Below are positions 1-5,242 of a stretch of DNA of 8,261 bases, piece after piece. The position numbers and the translations under genes are program-made. The notes below the pieces were generated by a model, which was given only the letters and a program-made list of their open reading frames with translations, did not search any database and was not told the DNA's origin. This DNA is from Gammaproteobacteria bacterium (GTDB lineage: Bacteria > Pseudomonadota > Gammaproteobacteria > Pseudomonadales > Azotimanducaceae), in the NCBI GenBank assembly GCA_009839405.1, contig VXPR01000235.1:1-8261 (forward strand), written 5' to 3'. How positions within the stretch are numbered: position 1 is the first letter of the stretch; each line of letters opens with the position of its first letter.

Positions 1-31
1 GCGCGTAGGGAAGGCAGGATGCCTTCCCTCC
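1..31 (-). repeat. Palindromic repeat, copy A (cut by window edge)
   Basis: A perfect hairpin lies at 7-29: a 10-bp stem AGGGAAGGCA / TGCCTTCCCT around the loop GGA. Positions 1-31 match 5072-5102 at 30 of 31 bases, so this is the same repeat in the same orientation as copy C. The preceding bases gcgcgt would be one arm of the second, GC-rich hairpin seen in copies B and C; the other arm lies outside the window. The hairpin ends only 21 nt before the ruvX start codon, so it would be part of any transcript entering ruvX from upstream. Confidence 0.85.
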
Positions 32-50
32 AAGGGTCCTTTCTGCTGCC

Positions 51-452
51 GTGACCGTCCTAGCCTTCGACTTCGGCCTCAAGCACATTGGCATCGCCAC
101 CGTCGAACCTCGCGTCGGCACCGCCAACGGACTCACGCGAATCCGCGCCAACGACGGCCAACCACAGTGGGACGCCTTGGATCGAGTCTTCTCCGAGTGG
201 CGCCCTGAACGTGCTGTGGTGGGGCTGCCCCTCAACATGGACGGCACCGAGAGCGACATGTCTGCCGCCGCACGCCGGTTCGGCCGCCGCCTAGCTGCCC
301 ATTACGCCATCCCCATCGAATACGCCGACGAGCGCCTGTCCACCTTCGAAGCTGAAACAGAAGGCGCCACCAAGGAAGCCAGCCACGCCGCGGCCGCCCG
401 CATCATCGGCGAGACCTGGCTGGGCTCCGGCGGGCATCCAGACGAAACGTAG
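51..452 (+). CDS. ruvX: RuvX/YqgF family pre-16S rRNA nuclease / Holliday junction resolvase-like protein
   Basis: This 133-residue protein has the RNase H-like fold signature of RuvX (YqgF), a cytoplasmic nuclease tied to maturation of the 16S rRNA 5' end and formerly called a putative Holliday junction resolvase. Visible motifs are the first-strand AFDFGLKHIGIA (residues 5-16, Asp7), VVGLPLNMDGTESDM (57-71 region) and ADERLSTFEAE (92-102, Glu94). The GTG at 51 is the only start that gives the complete first strand. The best Shine-Dalgarno candidate (AAGGG, 32-36) is 14 nt away, which is poor. Oddity: family members usually have about 18 residues and then an Asp before the last helix. Here only about 9 residues (ETEGATKEA) precede SHAAAARIIGETWL, and the usual Asp is not seen. 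The last codons carry part of an 11-bp repeat shared with the yggX end. Family assignment is firm; activity is less certain. Confidence 0.9.
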   Translation: MTVLAFDFGLKHIGIATVEPRVGTANGLTRIRANDGQPQWDALDRVFSEWRPERAVVGLPLNMDGTESDMSAAARRFGRRLAAHYAIPIEYADERLSTFEAETEGATKEASHAAAARIIGETWLGSGGHPDET

Positions 453-456
453 CCGG
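446..456. repeat. 11-bp direct repeat, left edge of the accessory island
   Basis: AACGTAGCCGG contains the ruvX stop codon (TAG). The identical 11 bases occur in the same orientation at 3038-3048, inside the 3' end of yggX. The pair brackets exactly the segment that holds the HEPN-CBS, darT1 and darG1 genes. It may be a recombination or insertion scar, or a chance match. Confidence 0.5.
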
Positions 457-470
457 TCCGACAGCCCAAG

Positions 471-515
471 CAAGTGAACATGCACCAGCAGAGCGTCGAG
501 GACGTGGCGGCTAAA
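471..515 (-). pseudogene. Relic of the mutY 3' end
   Basis: These 45 bases match 3436-3480, inside the intact mutY on the same (minus) strand, at 36 of 45 positions without a gap. Read in the mutY frame they encode FSRHVLDALLVHVHL against MutY residues 300-314, FSHYDLDVLPVYVHL (9 of 15 identical). This segment belongs to the C-terminal NUDIX-like domain. No similarity continues convincingly on either side, and the relic is antisense and immediately downstream of ruvX. It is too short to be functional. It most likely marks a recombination junction or an old, mostly deleted second mutY copy. The 20% divergence argues against a recent duplication of the neighbouring mutY. Confidence 0.7.
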
Positions 516-565
516 TCGTATGATTGGCCGCCTTTTCGGACCGGGCGAAACGGAGACTTGCACCT

Positions 566-1342
566 GTGAGAAAACGGCGGGGGGACCTGAAGCCTGACGC
601 TGCACGGCAGCTTCGACGTGATCTGAAGGGCGCCATGACCGGCTTCGTGAACGGACGGCGGGACCTCGACGAGTTGCGCCATCAGATCGAGCGACTCGCC
701 AAGTGCTTAGACGGCAACCCCGATTCGACATTGACGGGGGCAATTGGCACGGTGATGCTGTTCGTGTGTCGCTACGCGCCGGACAGGATCGGGGACCCGG
801 GGATCGCGGGTGCAAGTTTTCACGACTTGTACGTGCGTATGAAGGACGCGAGAGACGACCATGCCCACACCGGAACCCCTGTGGTTCAGGCCAGCCGGTG
901 GACCAAGGCAGTCGGGGCCGTGCTACTGGAAGCGCTCGAAGCAGCGGCGTGTAACGAACGCGATCTCGCTGTGCGCGATGTCATGGTGACGAATCCCGCG
1001 TGCGCCCATGACTGGCAGACGCTTGCCGACCTGAGGCGGACAATGCTGGTCAACGACTACTCCGTTCTGCCGATTGACGAAGGGCAATGTAGGGATGGCA
1101 CGTGGTGCTGCGTAGGTGCCGACGAGCTCGCGCAGTGCCTCCGGGGTGGGAGACGGCGCAAGCGGACATTGGCGGAGATGCGGTTGGCGAACGCCACGGA
1201 CATCATCCGGAAGGCGAACGCAATCCAAGAAGACACGCCCATCGGTGACGTGCTGGGCAAATTGAAACTGCCAGTGGTGGTGACCAAGGGTGCGGAGAAG
1301 TCTGAGCTCGTCGGCATCGTGACCGCGTTCGACCTGCTTTGA
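566..1342 (+). CDS. HEPN-like domain fused to a CBS-domain pair; possible third component of the DarTG1 locus
   Basis: I do not recognise a named family for the whole protein. The C-terminal half (about residues 135-258 from this start) reads as two CBS motifs. The first spans VRDVMVTNP, TLADLRRTM and YSVLPI. The second spans ANAIQEDTPIGDVLGKL, PVVV and ELVGIVTAFDLL, which ends the protein. CBS pairs bind AMP, ATP, SAM or NAD-type ligands. The N-terminal half is helical and contains ARDDHAHTG, an R-x4-H motif resembling the RNxxAH signature of HEPN RNases, followed by an amphipathic stretch. Start is uncertain: GTG at 566 has GGAGA 9 nt upstream (258 aa). TTG at 524 (272 aa) has weak support. 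ATG at 635 has AAGGG 4 nt upstream. The gene ends 70 bp before darT1 on the same strand. The CBS assignment is good; the HEPN assignment rests on one motif. Confidence 0.75.
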   Translation: MRKRRGDLKPDAARQLRRDLKGAMTGFVNGRRDLDELRHQIERLAKCLDGNPDSTLTGAIGTVMLFVCRYAPDRIGDPGIAGASFHDLYVRMKDARDDHAHTGTPVVQASRWTKAVGAVLLEALEAAACNERDLAVRDVMVTNPACAHDWQTLADLRRTMLVNDYSVLPIDEGQCRDGTWCCVGADELAQCLRGGRRRKRTLAEMRLANATDIIRKANAIQEDTPIGDVLGKLKLPVVVTKGAEKSELVGIVTAFDLL

Positions 1343-1412
1343 GTTCTGACCTTGACCCGACGCAACCCACCGGCCCAGGCGACGCGTATCGCCATAGGAC
1401 ACATCTGATCCC

Positions 1413-2114
1413 ATGGTCGACGAAGCCGCCGGCGACGTGGTTCTCGGATTGGCCAAGAAGCGGCGCATACGTCGTCTATGCCACTTCACGCGACTGGAGT
1501 CCTTGCGCCTCATGATCGAGGACCGTTGCATCAAGCCAAGCACTGAGGTGGGGCCGGATTGGGTCAATGACAAGGATCGATATGACGGTCATCTTGGCCA
1601 CGTTTGCTGCTCGATCACATACCCCAACGTGTATCTCCTCAACCAATTCGCGAAGGACGACTTGGACGCGTGGTGTGTCCTTCTGCTCAAGTGCGATCTG
1701 CTCGGCGAACCGGGTGTCCGGTTTTGTCCAGTCAACGCGGCAACGGCGAACGGGCAATACGTCCAGGGTGGTGCTCTGGGGTTCATGACGCTTTTTGAGG
1801 AGGAAGTCAGGGTCGGAAACCGGCCGAGGAAACGCACGCCGCGTCAACCCGCGTCCGTACCTACCGACAATCAGGCCGAGGTGCTTGTTCCCGGACGGGT
1901 GTCACTCACCTTTCTTCTGGAAGTCGTCGTCGCATCCAACGCCGGTCTCGACCGTGCGGGGGCGGCTCTCAGGCGCTGGCCTTCGTTTTGGGGGATGCCG
2001 AAGCCCCAGGTTCGACTTGAAGAGCGCATGTTTCGCCCAGAGGTATACTGGGACTTGAAGCTCTTTTCCGATCCATTGCCCTTGCCGCCTGTACCGTTCG
2101 ATGAGGGGACCTGA
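1413..2114 (+). CDS. darT1: DarT1-type DNA ADP-ribosyltransferase toxin
   Basis: This 233-residue protein matches the DarT fold as I know it. It has LCHFTRLESL (22-31), the NAD-binding His region; DRYDGHLGHVCCSITYPN (55-72), with Arg56 as the probable catalytic Arg; WCVLLLKCDLL and FCPVNAATANG (87-114); and TDNQAEVLVPG (151-161), with Glu156 as the probable catalytic Glu. DarT enzymes move ADP-ribose from NAD+ to bases in single-stranded DNA, blocking replication. DarT1 members are known to modify the guanine amino group and to pair with a NADAR antitoxin, which is exactly what follows here. The subtype is therefore assigned mainly from the partner gene. ATG at 1413 gives a short N-terminal extension before the domain; the Shine-Dalgarno site is weak. 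The stop lies 1 nt before the chosen antitoxin start, so translation is probably coupled. Base composition is lower in G+C than in the flanking genes. Confidence 0.87.
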   Translation: MVDEAAGDVVLGLAKKRRIRRLCHFTRLESLRLMIEDRCIKPSTEVGPDWVNDKDRYDGHLGHVCCSITYPNVYLLNQFAKDDLDAWCVLLLKCDLLGEPGVRFCPVNAATANGQYVQGGALGFMTLFEEEVRVGNRPRKRTPRQPASVPTDNQAEVLVPGRVSLTFLLEVVVASNAGLDRAGAALRRWPSFWGMPKPQVRLEERMFRPEVYWDLKLFSDPLPLPPVPFDEGT

Positions 2115-2115
2115 A

Positions 2116-2820
2116 GTGGCGAGTCGTCCTGTTTTCCTTCTTGAGGAGTCCGCCCTTGTCCGGGAAAAGCTCGTCAAGTTTGAGTGGCACCCCGGCTTCT
2201 CCGTGGCACAAAAGCAACGCAGTATCCGCGCGCTACATGAGGCGGCAGCCCGTGACTTGTCGCAACCTCGCCGACTTCTCGAAGTCTCCACCAAAGGCGA
2301 TACGACACTCGGAACACAGCTCAGCGCTTTCCGGCTGCAAAAAACAACCCCTGGGGGGTTCCGCACTTGCCTTGAGGCGGCGTTTCAGGGGTCAAAGGTC
2401 TTCCAAGAAGGATCGGGCGATGGCCGGCAACTCTCGGACCTCTACTGGAACCGAGACGGGAAGGACGTGAAGCGCATCATGCGGCCTTGGCACGACGTCA
2501 CTTTGAAGCAGTTCCGGTTTGGCGATGAGGTGTGGCCGTTGGAGCCAAAGTCGGCCTTCTACGATTGGCTTTACATCCGTGCGCTTTGCGAACACGACCA
2601 AAGCGACCAGATTCGGCAAGAGCTCATCGAATACGACGCGTTCACTGACATCGAGTTCAATCCAGCTAGGTCGTTCAACTGTCAGGCTCGATCCTGTGCG
2701 CTGTTCGCGGCATTGGATAGGCGGTCGGCCCTCGGGAGGACGGAGACTCGCGACGAGTTCCTTGAACTGCTCGCGCAACACCATTACGGCCGAGCTTCTG
2801 GGTCCCTGCTTGCAGTCTAG
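2116..2820 (+). CDS. darG1: DarG1-type NADAR antitoxin (DNA guanine ADP-ribosyl hydrolase)
   Basis: This protein (234 aa from GTG 2116) matches the NADAR family found beside DarT1, once catalogued as a DUF. NADAR antitoxins hydrolyse ADP-ribose from guanine and so reverse the toxin. Diagnostic stretches, counted from the GTG, are WHPGF (24-28), QKQRSIRALHEAA (32-44), LLEVSTKGD (54-62), LGTQLSAF (65-72), EAAFQGSKVF (87-96), WPLEPKSAFYDWLYI (140-154) and YDAFTDIEFNPARSFNCQA (173-191). Start choice: GTG 2116 gives MASRPVF, the N-terminus I expect for the family, and has AGGGG 7 nt upstream. The alternative ATG at 2101 would add five residues and overlap darT1 by 14 nt. There is no macrodomain, so this is the DarTG1 and not the DarTG2 arrangement. 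The order is toxin first, antitoxin second. Confidence 0.87.
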   Translation: MASRPVFLLEESALVREKLVKFEWHPGFSVAQKQRSIRALHEAAARDLSQPRRLLEVSTKGDTTLGTQLSAFRLQKTTPGGFRTCLEAAFQGSKVFQEGSGDGRQLSDLYWNRDGKDVKRIMRPWHDVTLKQFRFGDEVWPLEPKSAFYDWLYIRALCEHDQSDQIRQELIEYDAFTDIEFNPARSFNCQARSCALFAALDRRSALGRTETRDEFLELLAQHHYGRASGSLLAV

Positions 2821-3025
2821 GCTTCGACTTGAAACGGTTCCTGCCCGCCAAGATATGCCGTTTCGTTGAGCTGCATCGGTTGTCGGCCCACGATGCGCCC
2901 CGTAGGGAGGGCGAGATGCGCTTCGTCCAGAGGACCGACTTGATCAGGGCGTTAGGCAACGCGTCGCCAAGGAAGCGCCACGCTATCACCCGCGCAATCA
3001 GCGCAACTCGGCTGTACCCTCGCCA
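2821..3025. other. Gene-free tail of the island between darG1 and yggX
   Basis: These 205 bp separate the convergent 3' ends of darG1 and yggX. I see no convincing gene. Contents are a possible decayed repeat at 2902-2928 and a perfect small hairpin at 2949-2962 (GCGTT-AGGC-AACGC) without a T-run, so not a standard terminator. A short frame ending at 3044 has no recognisable domain and no good start. Confidence 0.6.
2902..2928. repeat. Possible decayed copy of the palindromic repeat
   Basis: These 27 bases match copy A (5-31) at 20 of 27 positions without gaps, starting with the shared GTAGGGA and ending with the shared TCC. Most changes fall in the second arm, so the hairpin is lost. It may be an old copy or a different GC-rich intergenic repeat. 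Confidence 0.35.
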
Positions 3026-3295
3026 TCACTCCGGCGGAACGTAGCCGGCGGGTCGCTCGTAGTCCTCGCCGGCGAGGAATTTGCCCATCTGTTCTCTTAG
3101 GAACTTCCGCGCAGAAGGGTCCACCAGCGACAGGTGGTGTTCGTTGATGAGCATGGTCTGCAGCGCCTGCCATTCGCCCCATGCCTTGGCGGAGACGTGC
3201 TCGAAGAGGTCCTGGCCGGCCTTGCCTGGCATGGGCGGGGCGGCGAGGCCGGGCAGGTCGCGGTGGTACTTGCGGCAGTGGACGGTGCGGCTCAT
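3026..3295 (-). CDS. yggX: YggX, probable Fe(2+)-trafficking / oxidative damage protection protein
   Basis: This is an 89-residue cytoplasmic protein of the YggX family, which is linked to iron handling and protection of Fe-S clusters during oxidative stress. It begins MSRTVHCRKY with the conserved Cys7, followed by PGKAGQDLFEHVSAKAWGEW (about residues 23-42), the family hallmark QTMLINEHHL (46-55), ARKFLREQMGKFL (62-74) and the proline-rich tail PAGYVPPE. Length is normal. Its ATG overlaps the mutY stop in an ATGA arrangement, so the two are almost certainly co-transcribed and translationally coupled. The pairing makes sense because MutY carries a 4Fe-4S cluster. The frame is open further upstream inside mutY, but MSRTV is the family start. 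Bases 3038-3048 near its 3' end form one copy of the 11-bp repeat that borders the island. Confidence 0.95.
   Translation of the reverse strand: MSRTVHCRKYHRDLPGLAAPPMPGKAGQDLFEHVSAKAWGEWQALQTMLINEHHLSLVDPSARKFLREQMGKFLAGEDYERPAGYVPPE
3038..3048. repeat. 11-bp direct repeat, right edge of the accessory island
   Basis: This is an exact second copy of AACGTAGCCGG (first copy 446-456). Here it lies within the last codons of yggX, reading GYV on the minus strand. Removing one copy plus everything between would place the ruvX stop inside the yggX 3' end, a plausible pre-insertion convergent layout. Confidence 0.5.
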
Positions 3296-4377
3296 GGGTC
3301 GGTCTCCAGCAGACTCCTTTGTGTTGGTTCGGTGGGTGCAATCAGCTTCGCGGCGACGGCGGAGAGGCCAAGCGCGTCGTCTCGTCTTGCCCAGCGCAGG
3401 GAAGCGCCGTCGCGCACTTCGGCCGGCAACCTCGTCAAGTGAACATACACCGGCAGCACGTCGAGGTCGTAATGGCTGAAGCCGTGGCGGAAGGGTGCGG
3501 CGTGGGTGGTTTCGGCAACGGTTGCGAGTTCGACGCCGAGACGCGGCAGGCATTCGTCCAGCGGTTCGTCTTCGCGCCGTTCAGGCGGCGACCACAGGCC
3601 GCCCCAGACGCCATTCGCCGGCCTTTTCTCGAGCAGCACGAGGTCCCCAGCCGTGATGACGAAGAACCGGCGCCGTTCAAGCCGCCGAGCGCTTTTTCGA
3701 GGGGAGCGGTGCGGAAACTGCGCCTCTTCGCCGGTGGCATGAGCAGCGCAAGTGTCTTGCACCGGACAGGCATCGCAGATGGGCTTGGCGCTGCGGCACA
3801 CCGTGGCACCCAAGTCCATGATGGCCTGCGTGTAATCCGCGACGCGTTGCGTCGGCGTGTGATGTTCCGCCAAGCGCCAAAGTTCCGTCTGTGCGGACGA
3901 GGAGGCAACCGAGCCCTCGACTCGATGGTGGCGTGCCAGCACTCGACGGACGTTGGCGTCCAAGATGCTGGCGCGCTCGCCAAACGCCTGCGCGACGACA
4001 GCACCGGCGGTGGAGCGGCCGACACCGGGAAGCTCCATCCAGCCAGCCACCTCCCGAGGGAAGGCATCGGTCGCCGGCCGCGCTGCGAGGCGACGCGCGG
4101 CTTCGTGCAGGTTGCGGGCACGGGCGTAGTAGCCAAGACCGCTCCACAAATGCAGCACACGGTCGGGATCGGCACTGGCAAGATCATGGACGGTGGGGAA
4201 GGCAGCCACGAAGCGCTCGAAATAGGGCACCACCGTGTTGGCTCGAGTCTGCTGCAGCATCACCTCCGATACCCAGACGCGATACGGCGTGCGGGGGTGT
4301 TGCCACGGCAGGTCCTTGCGGCCATGCACGTCCCACCACGCCAGTACGCGCCCCGCAAAGTCGTCATCCTTCGCCAT
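3292..4377 (-). CDS. mutY: MutY, A/G-specific adenine DNA glycosylase
   Basis: MutY removes adenine mispaired with 8-oxoguanine and so prevents G:C to T:A changes. The 361-residue protein is complete. It has SEVMLQQTRA (37-46) with catalytic Glu38; the helix-hairpin-helix LPGVGRSTAGAV (116-127); ILDANVRRVLAR (138-149) with catalytic Asp140; the 4Fe-4S loop with Cys194, Cys201, Cys204 and Cys210 in the classic C-x6-C-x2-C-x5-C spacing; and a C-terminal NUDIX-like 8-oxoG-recognition domain (about 225-350, with GVWGGLWSPPE and PFRHGFSHYDLDV). The start ATG at 4375-4377 is preceded by GCGGG. The stop overlaps the yggX start by 4 nt. A diverged 45-bp piece of its C-terminal domain recurs at 471-515. 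Confidence 0.97.
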   Translation of the reverse strand: MAKDDDFAGRVLAWWDVHGRKDLPWQHPRTPYRVWVSEVMLQQTRANTVVPYFERFVAAFPTVHDLASADPDRVLHLWSGLGYYARARNLHEAARRLAARPATDAFPREVAGWMELPGVGRSTAGAVVAQAFGERASILDANVRRVLARHHRVEGSVASSSAQTELWRLAEHHTPTQRVADYTQAIMDLGATVCRSAKPICDACPVQDTCAAHATGEEAQFPHRSPRKSARRLERRRFFVITAGDLVLLEKRPANGVWGGLWSPPERREDEPLDECLPRLGVELATVAETTHAAPFRHGFSHYDLDVLPVYVHLTRLPAEVRDGASLRWARRDDALGLSAVAAKLIAPTEPTQRSLLETDP

Positions 4378-4449
4378 GACCCGCTACCATCGTCGCATCG
4401 ACCGCCTCGGCGCAAGTGCGCGCGGCGGTTTCCGATTCGAGGCAAACGC

Positions 4450-4845
4450 ATGACATCCGAGGTCGCCACTTGGCAGCCGGCTCCGCAGCAACTCGGCGCG
4501 GCACACGTGCAGGTGCTCGACCGCGCCGCCGAGGCCCAAGACGACGCGCTGGACGTGACTGAGGAGGACACGACTCTCCTGCGCGAACTAATGGCCGCCA
4601 ACCTCGACCAATGGCAAGCATGGATCGACGCCACCGCTTCGCCCACCTTGGCAAGATGGCTCCGCGTGGTCGTGCTCGCCGAAGCGCGCCTGCCGGGATG
4701 CGAACGCGGCGCCAAGTCGCCAGCCATCCTCATGGCCCGAACCCTGCGCGCGCGCAACGCCTATCCGAAGGAGCTCACTCCCTGGATCCGCTCGGTCAGC
4801 GACAACCGCTTTCTGCCTTACGGCAGCCTGCTGGACCGGCTGTAG
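4450..4845 (+). CDS. Conserved-looking hypothetical protein (131 aa)
   Basis: I do not recognise a named family. The predicted protein is soluble, with no signal peptide or membrane segment, acidic in its first half and basic later. The most structured part is the end: LARWLRVVVLAEARLPG (about 78-94), then SPAILMARTLRARNAYPKE, then the compact C-terminus DNRFLPYGSLLDRL. That last motif seems vaguely familiar from gammaproteobacterial hypothetical proteins, but I cannot name it. ATG at 4450 has CGAGG 7 nt upstream, a good site. The frame is open far upstream through mutY antisense, which I regard as an artefact of high G+C. The gene is divergent from mutY with 72 bp between the starts, so the two may share a promoter region. 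Confidence 0.75.
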   Translation: MTSEVATWQPAPQQLGAAHVQVLDRAAEAQDDALDVTEEDTTLLRELMAANLDQWQAWIDATASPTLARWLRVVVLAEARLPGCERGAKSPAILMARTLRARNAYPKELTPWIRSVSDNRFLPYGSLLDRL

Positions 4846-4951
4846 GCCTCGAACAGCGACTCCTTCGCGCCAAAGGCAGGTGCATTGCCTTGCATGGATG
4901 GAACAAACGCGCAATACATAGATGCTTGGACGATTGGCTCGAAGTGAGGAC

Positions 4952-4995
4952 CTCGGAGGGAAGGCATTCTGCCTTCCCTGCGCGCGCCAGCGCGC
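4952..4995 (+). repeat. Two-hairpin palindromic repeat, copy B
   Basis: Hairpin 1 is at 4957-4979: the 10-bp stem AGGGAAGGCA / TGCCTTCCCT with loop TTC. Hairpin 2 follows directly at 4980-4995: GCGCGC, loop GCCA, GCGCGC. The flanking CTCGG is also found at the matching side of copy C. Copy B is in the opposite orientation to copies A and C. Confidence 0.88.
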
Positions 4996-5059
4996 CCTGA
5001 AGGGTGCGTCGGTAGTTCGCAGGCGCGATCTGCTGGCCTGTTCATTGTGGCAGGTGGGA

Positions 5060-5105
5060 AAGCGCCTATCGGCGCTTAGGGAAGGCAGGATGCCTTCCCT
5101 CCGAG
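5060..5105 (-). repeat. Two-hairpin palindromic repeat, copy C
   Basis: Read on the minus strand this has the same plan as copy B. Hairpin 1 is at 5078-5100 (10-bp stem, loop GGA on the plus strand). It abuts hairpin 2 at 5060-5077, a 7-bp stem AAGCGCC / GGCGCTT around TATC. Stem 1 is identical to copies A and B. Stem 2 differs in sequence from copy B but still pairs perfectly. B and C together form a large inverted repeat. Confidence 0.88.
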
Positions 5106-5228
5106 ACCTTCAAGCCTGTTCCTCGCACACCAGCGACTCCGCGTCCGCGGCGGGGTAGAAACTACGAAGGCCCATCGATATGAGGCCCGGCAGGCTGCTA
5201 CGATTCATGGACAATGCTCCTAACCCCT

Positions 5229-5235
5229 AAGGGAG
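5229..5235 (+). promoter_or_regulatory. Ribosome binding site of hisB
   Basis: AAGGGAG lies 7 nt before the ATG at 5243. It is a strong Shine-Dalgarno match and fixes the hisB start. Confidence 0.8.
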
Positions 5236-5242
5236 TCGACCC

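Larger units (their letters stand above)
4846..5242. other. Gene-free region (397 bp) with paired inverted repeats upstream of hisB
   Basis: No credible gene is seen; a short frame at 4922-5158 is simply a translation of the repeats. Contents in order: a 6-bp hairpin AAGGCA / TGCCTT at 4873-4891, 27 nt after the preceding stop, without a T-run; repeat copy B (4952-4995); 64 bp of unique sequence; repeat copy C (5060-5105); then about 137 bp leading to hisB that must hold any hisB promoter. I cannot point to a convincing -35/-10 pair, and I see no His-rich leader peptide or attenuator. Confidence 0.7.

Noticed and set aside
1343..1412. TTGACC at 1352-1357 as a -35 box for a separate darT1 promoter.
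   Set aside because: No acceptable -10 element lies at 16-18 bp spacing, so a promoter is not supported by sequence alone.
2949..2962. GTTAGGC next to an inverted copy, reminiscent of an integron attC core site (GTTRRRY).
   Set aside because: No matching RYYYAAC partner at the proper distance with the inner L boxes was found on either strand, and there is no integrase or cassette array. A simple 5-bp hairpin explains it.
2829..3044. 71-codon frame between darG1 and yggX.
   Set aside because: It has a TTG start without a ribosome site and no domain, it overlaps the yggX 3' end, and it includes the probable decayed repeat.
4056..4068. GAGGGAAGGCATC inside mutY matching one arm of the repeat.
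   Set aside because: It encodes well-placed MutY residues and has no second arm, so it is probably coincidence.
3181..4845. Very long plus-strand open frame (554 codons) spanning mutY antisense into the 4450 gene.
   Set aside because: It runs opposite a clearly real mutY with all catalytic and Fe-S residues. High G+C removes stops from the antisense frame. Only the 4450-4845 portion has its own ribosome site and a coding look.
4952..5105. Repeated palindromes considered as a CRISPR array.
   Set aside because: There are only two local copies, in opposite orientation, with unequal spacing and no cas genes.
4922..5158. 78-codon frame upstream of hisB.
   Set aside because: It is made largely of the palindromic repeats translated through, giving repeated EGRMPSLR-like peptides, so it is not a gene.
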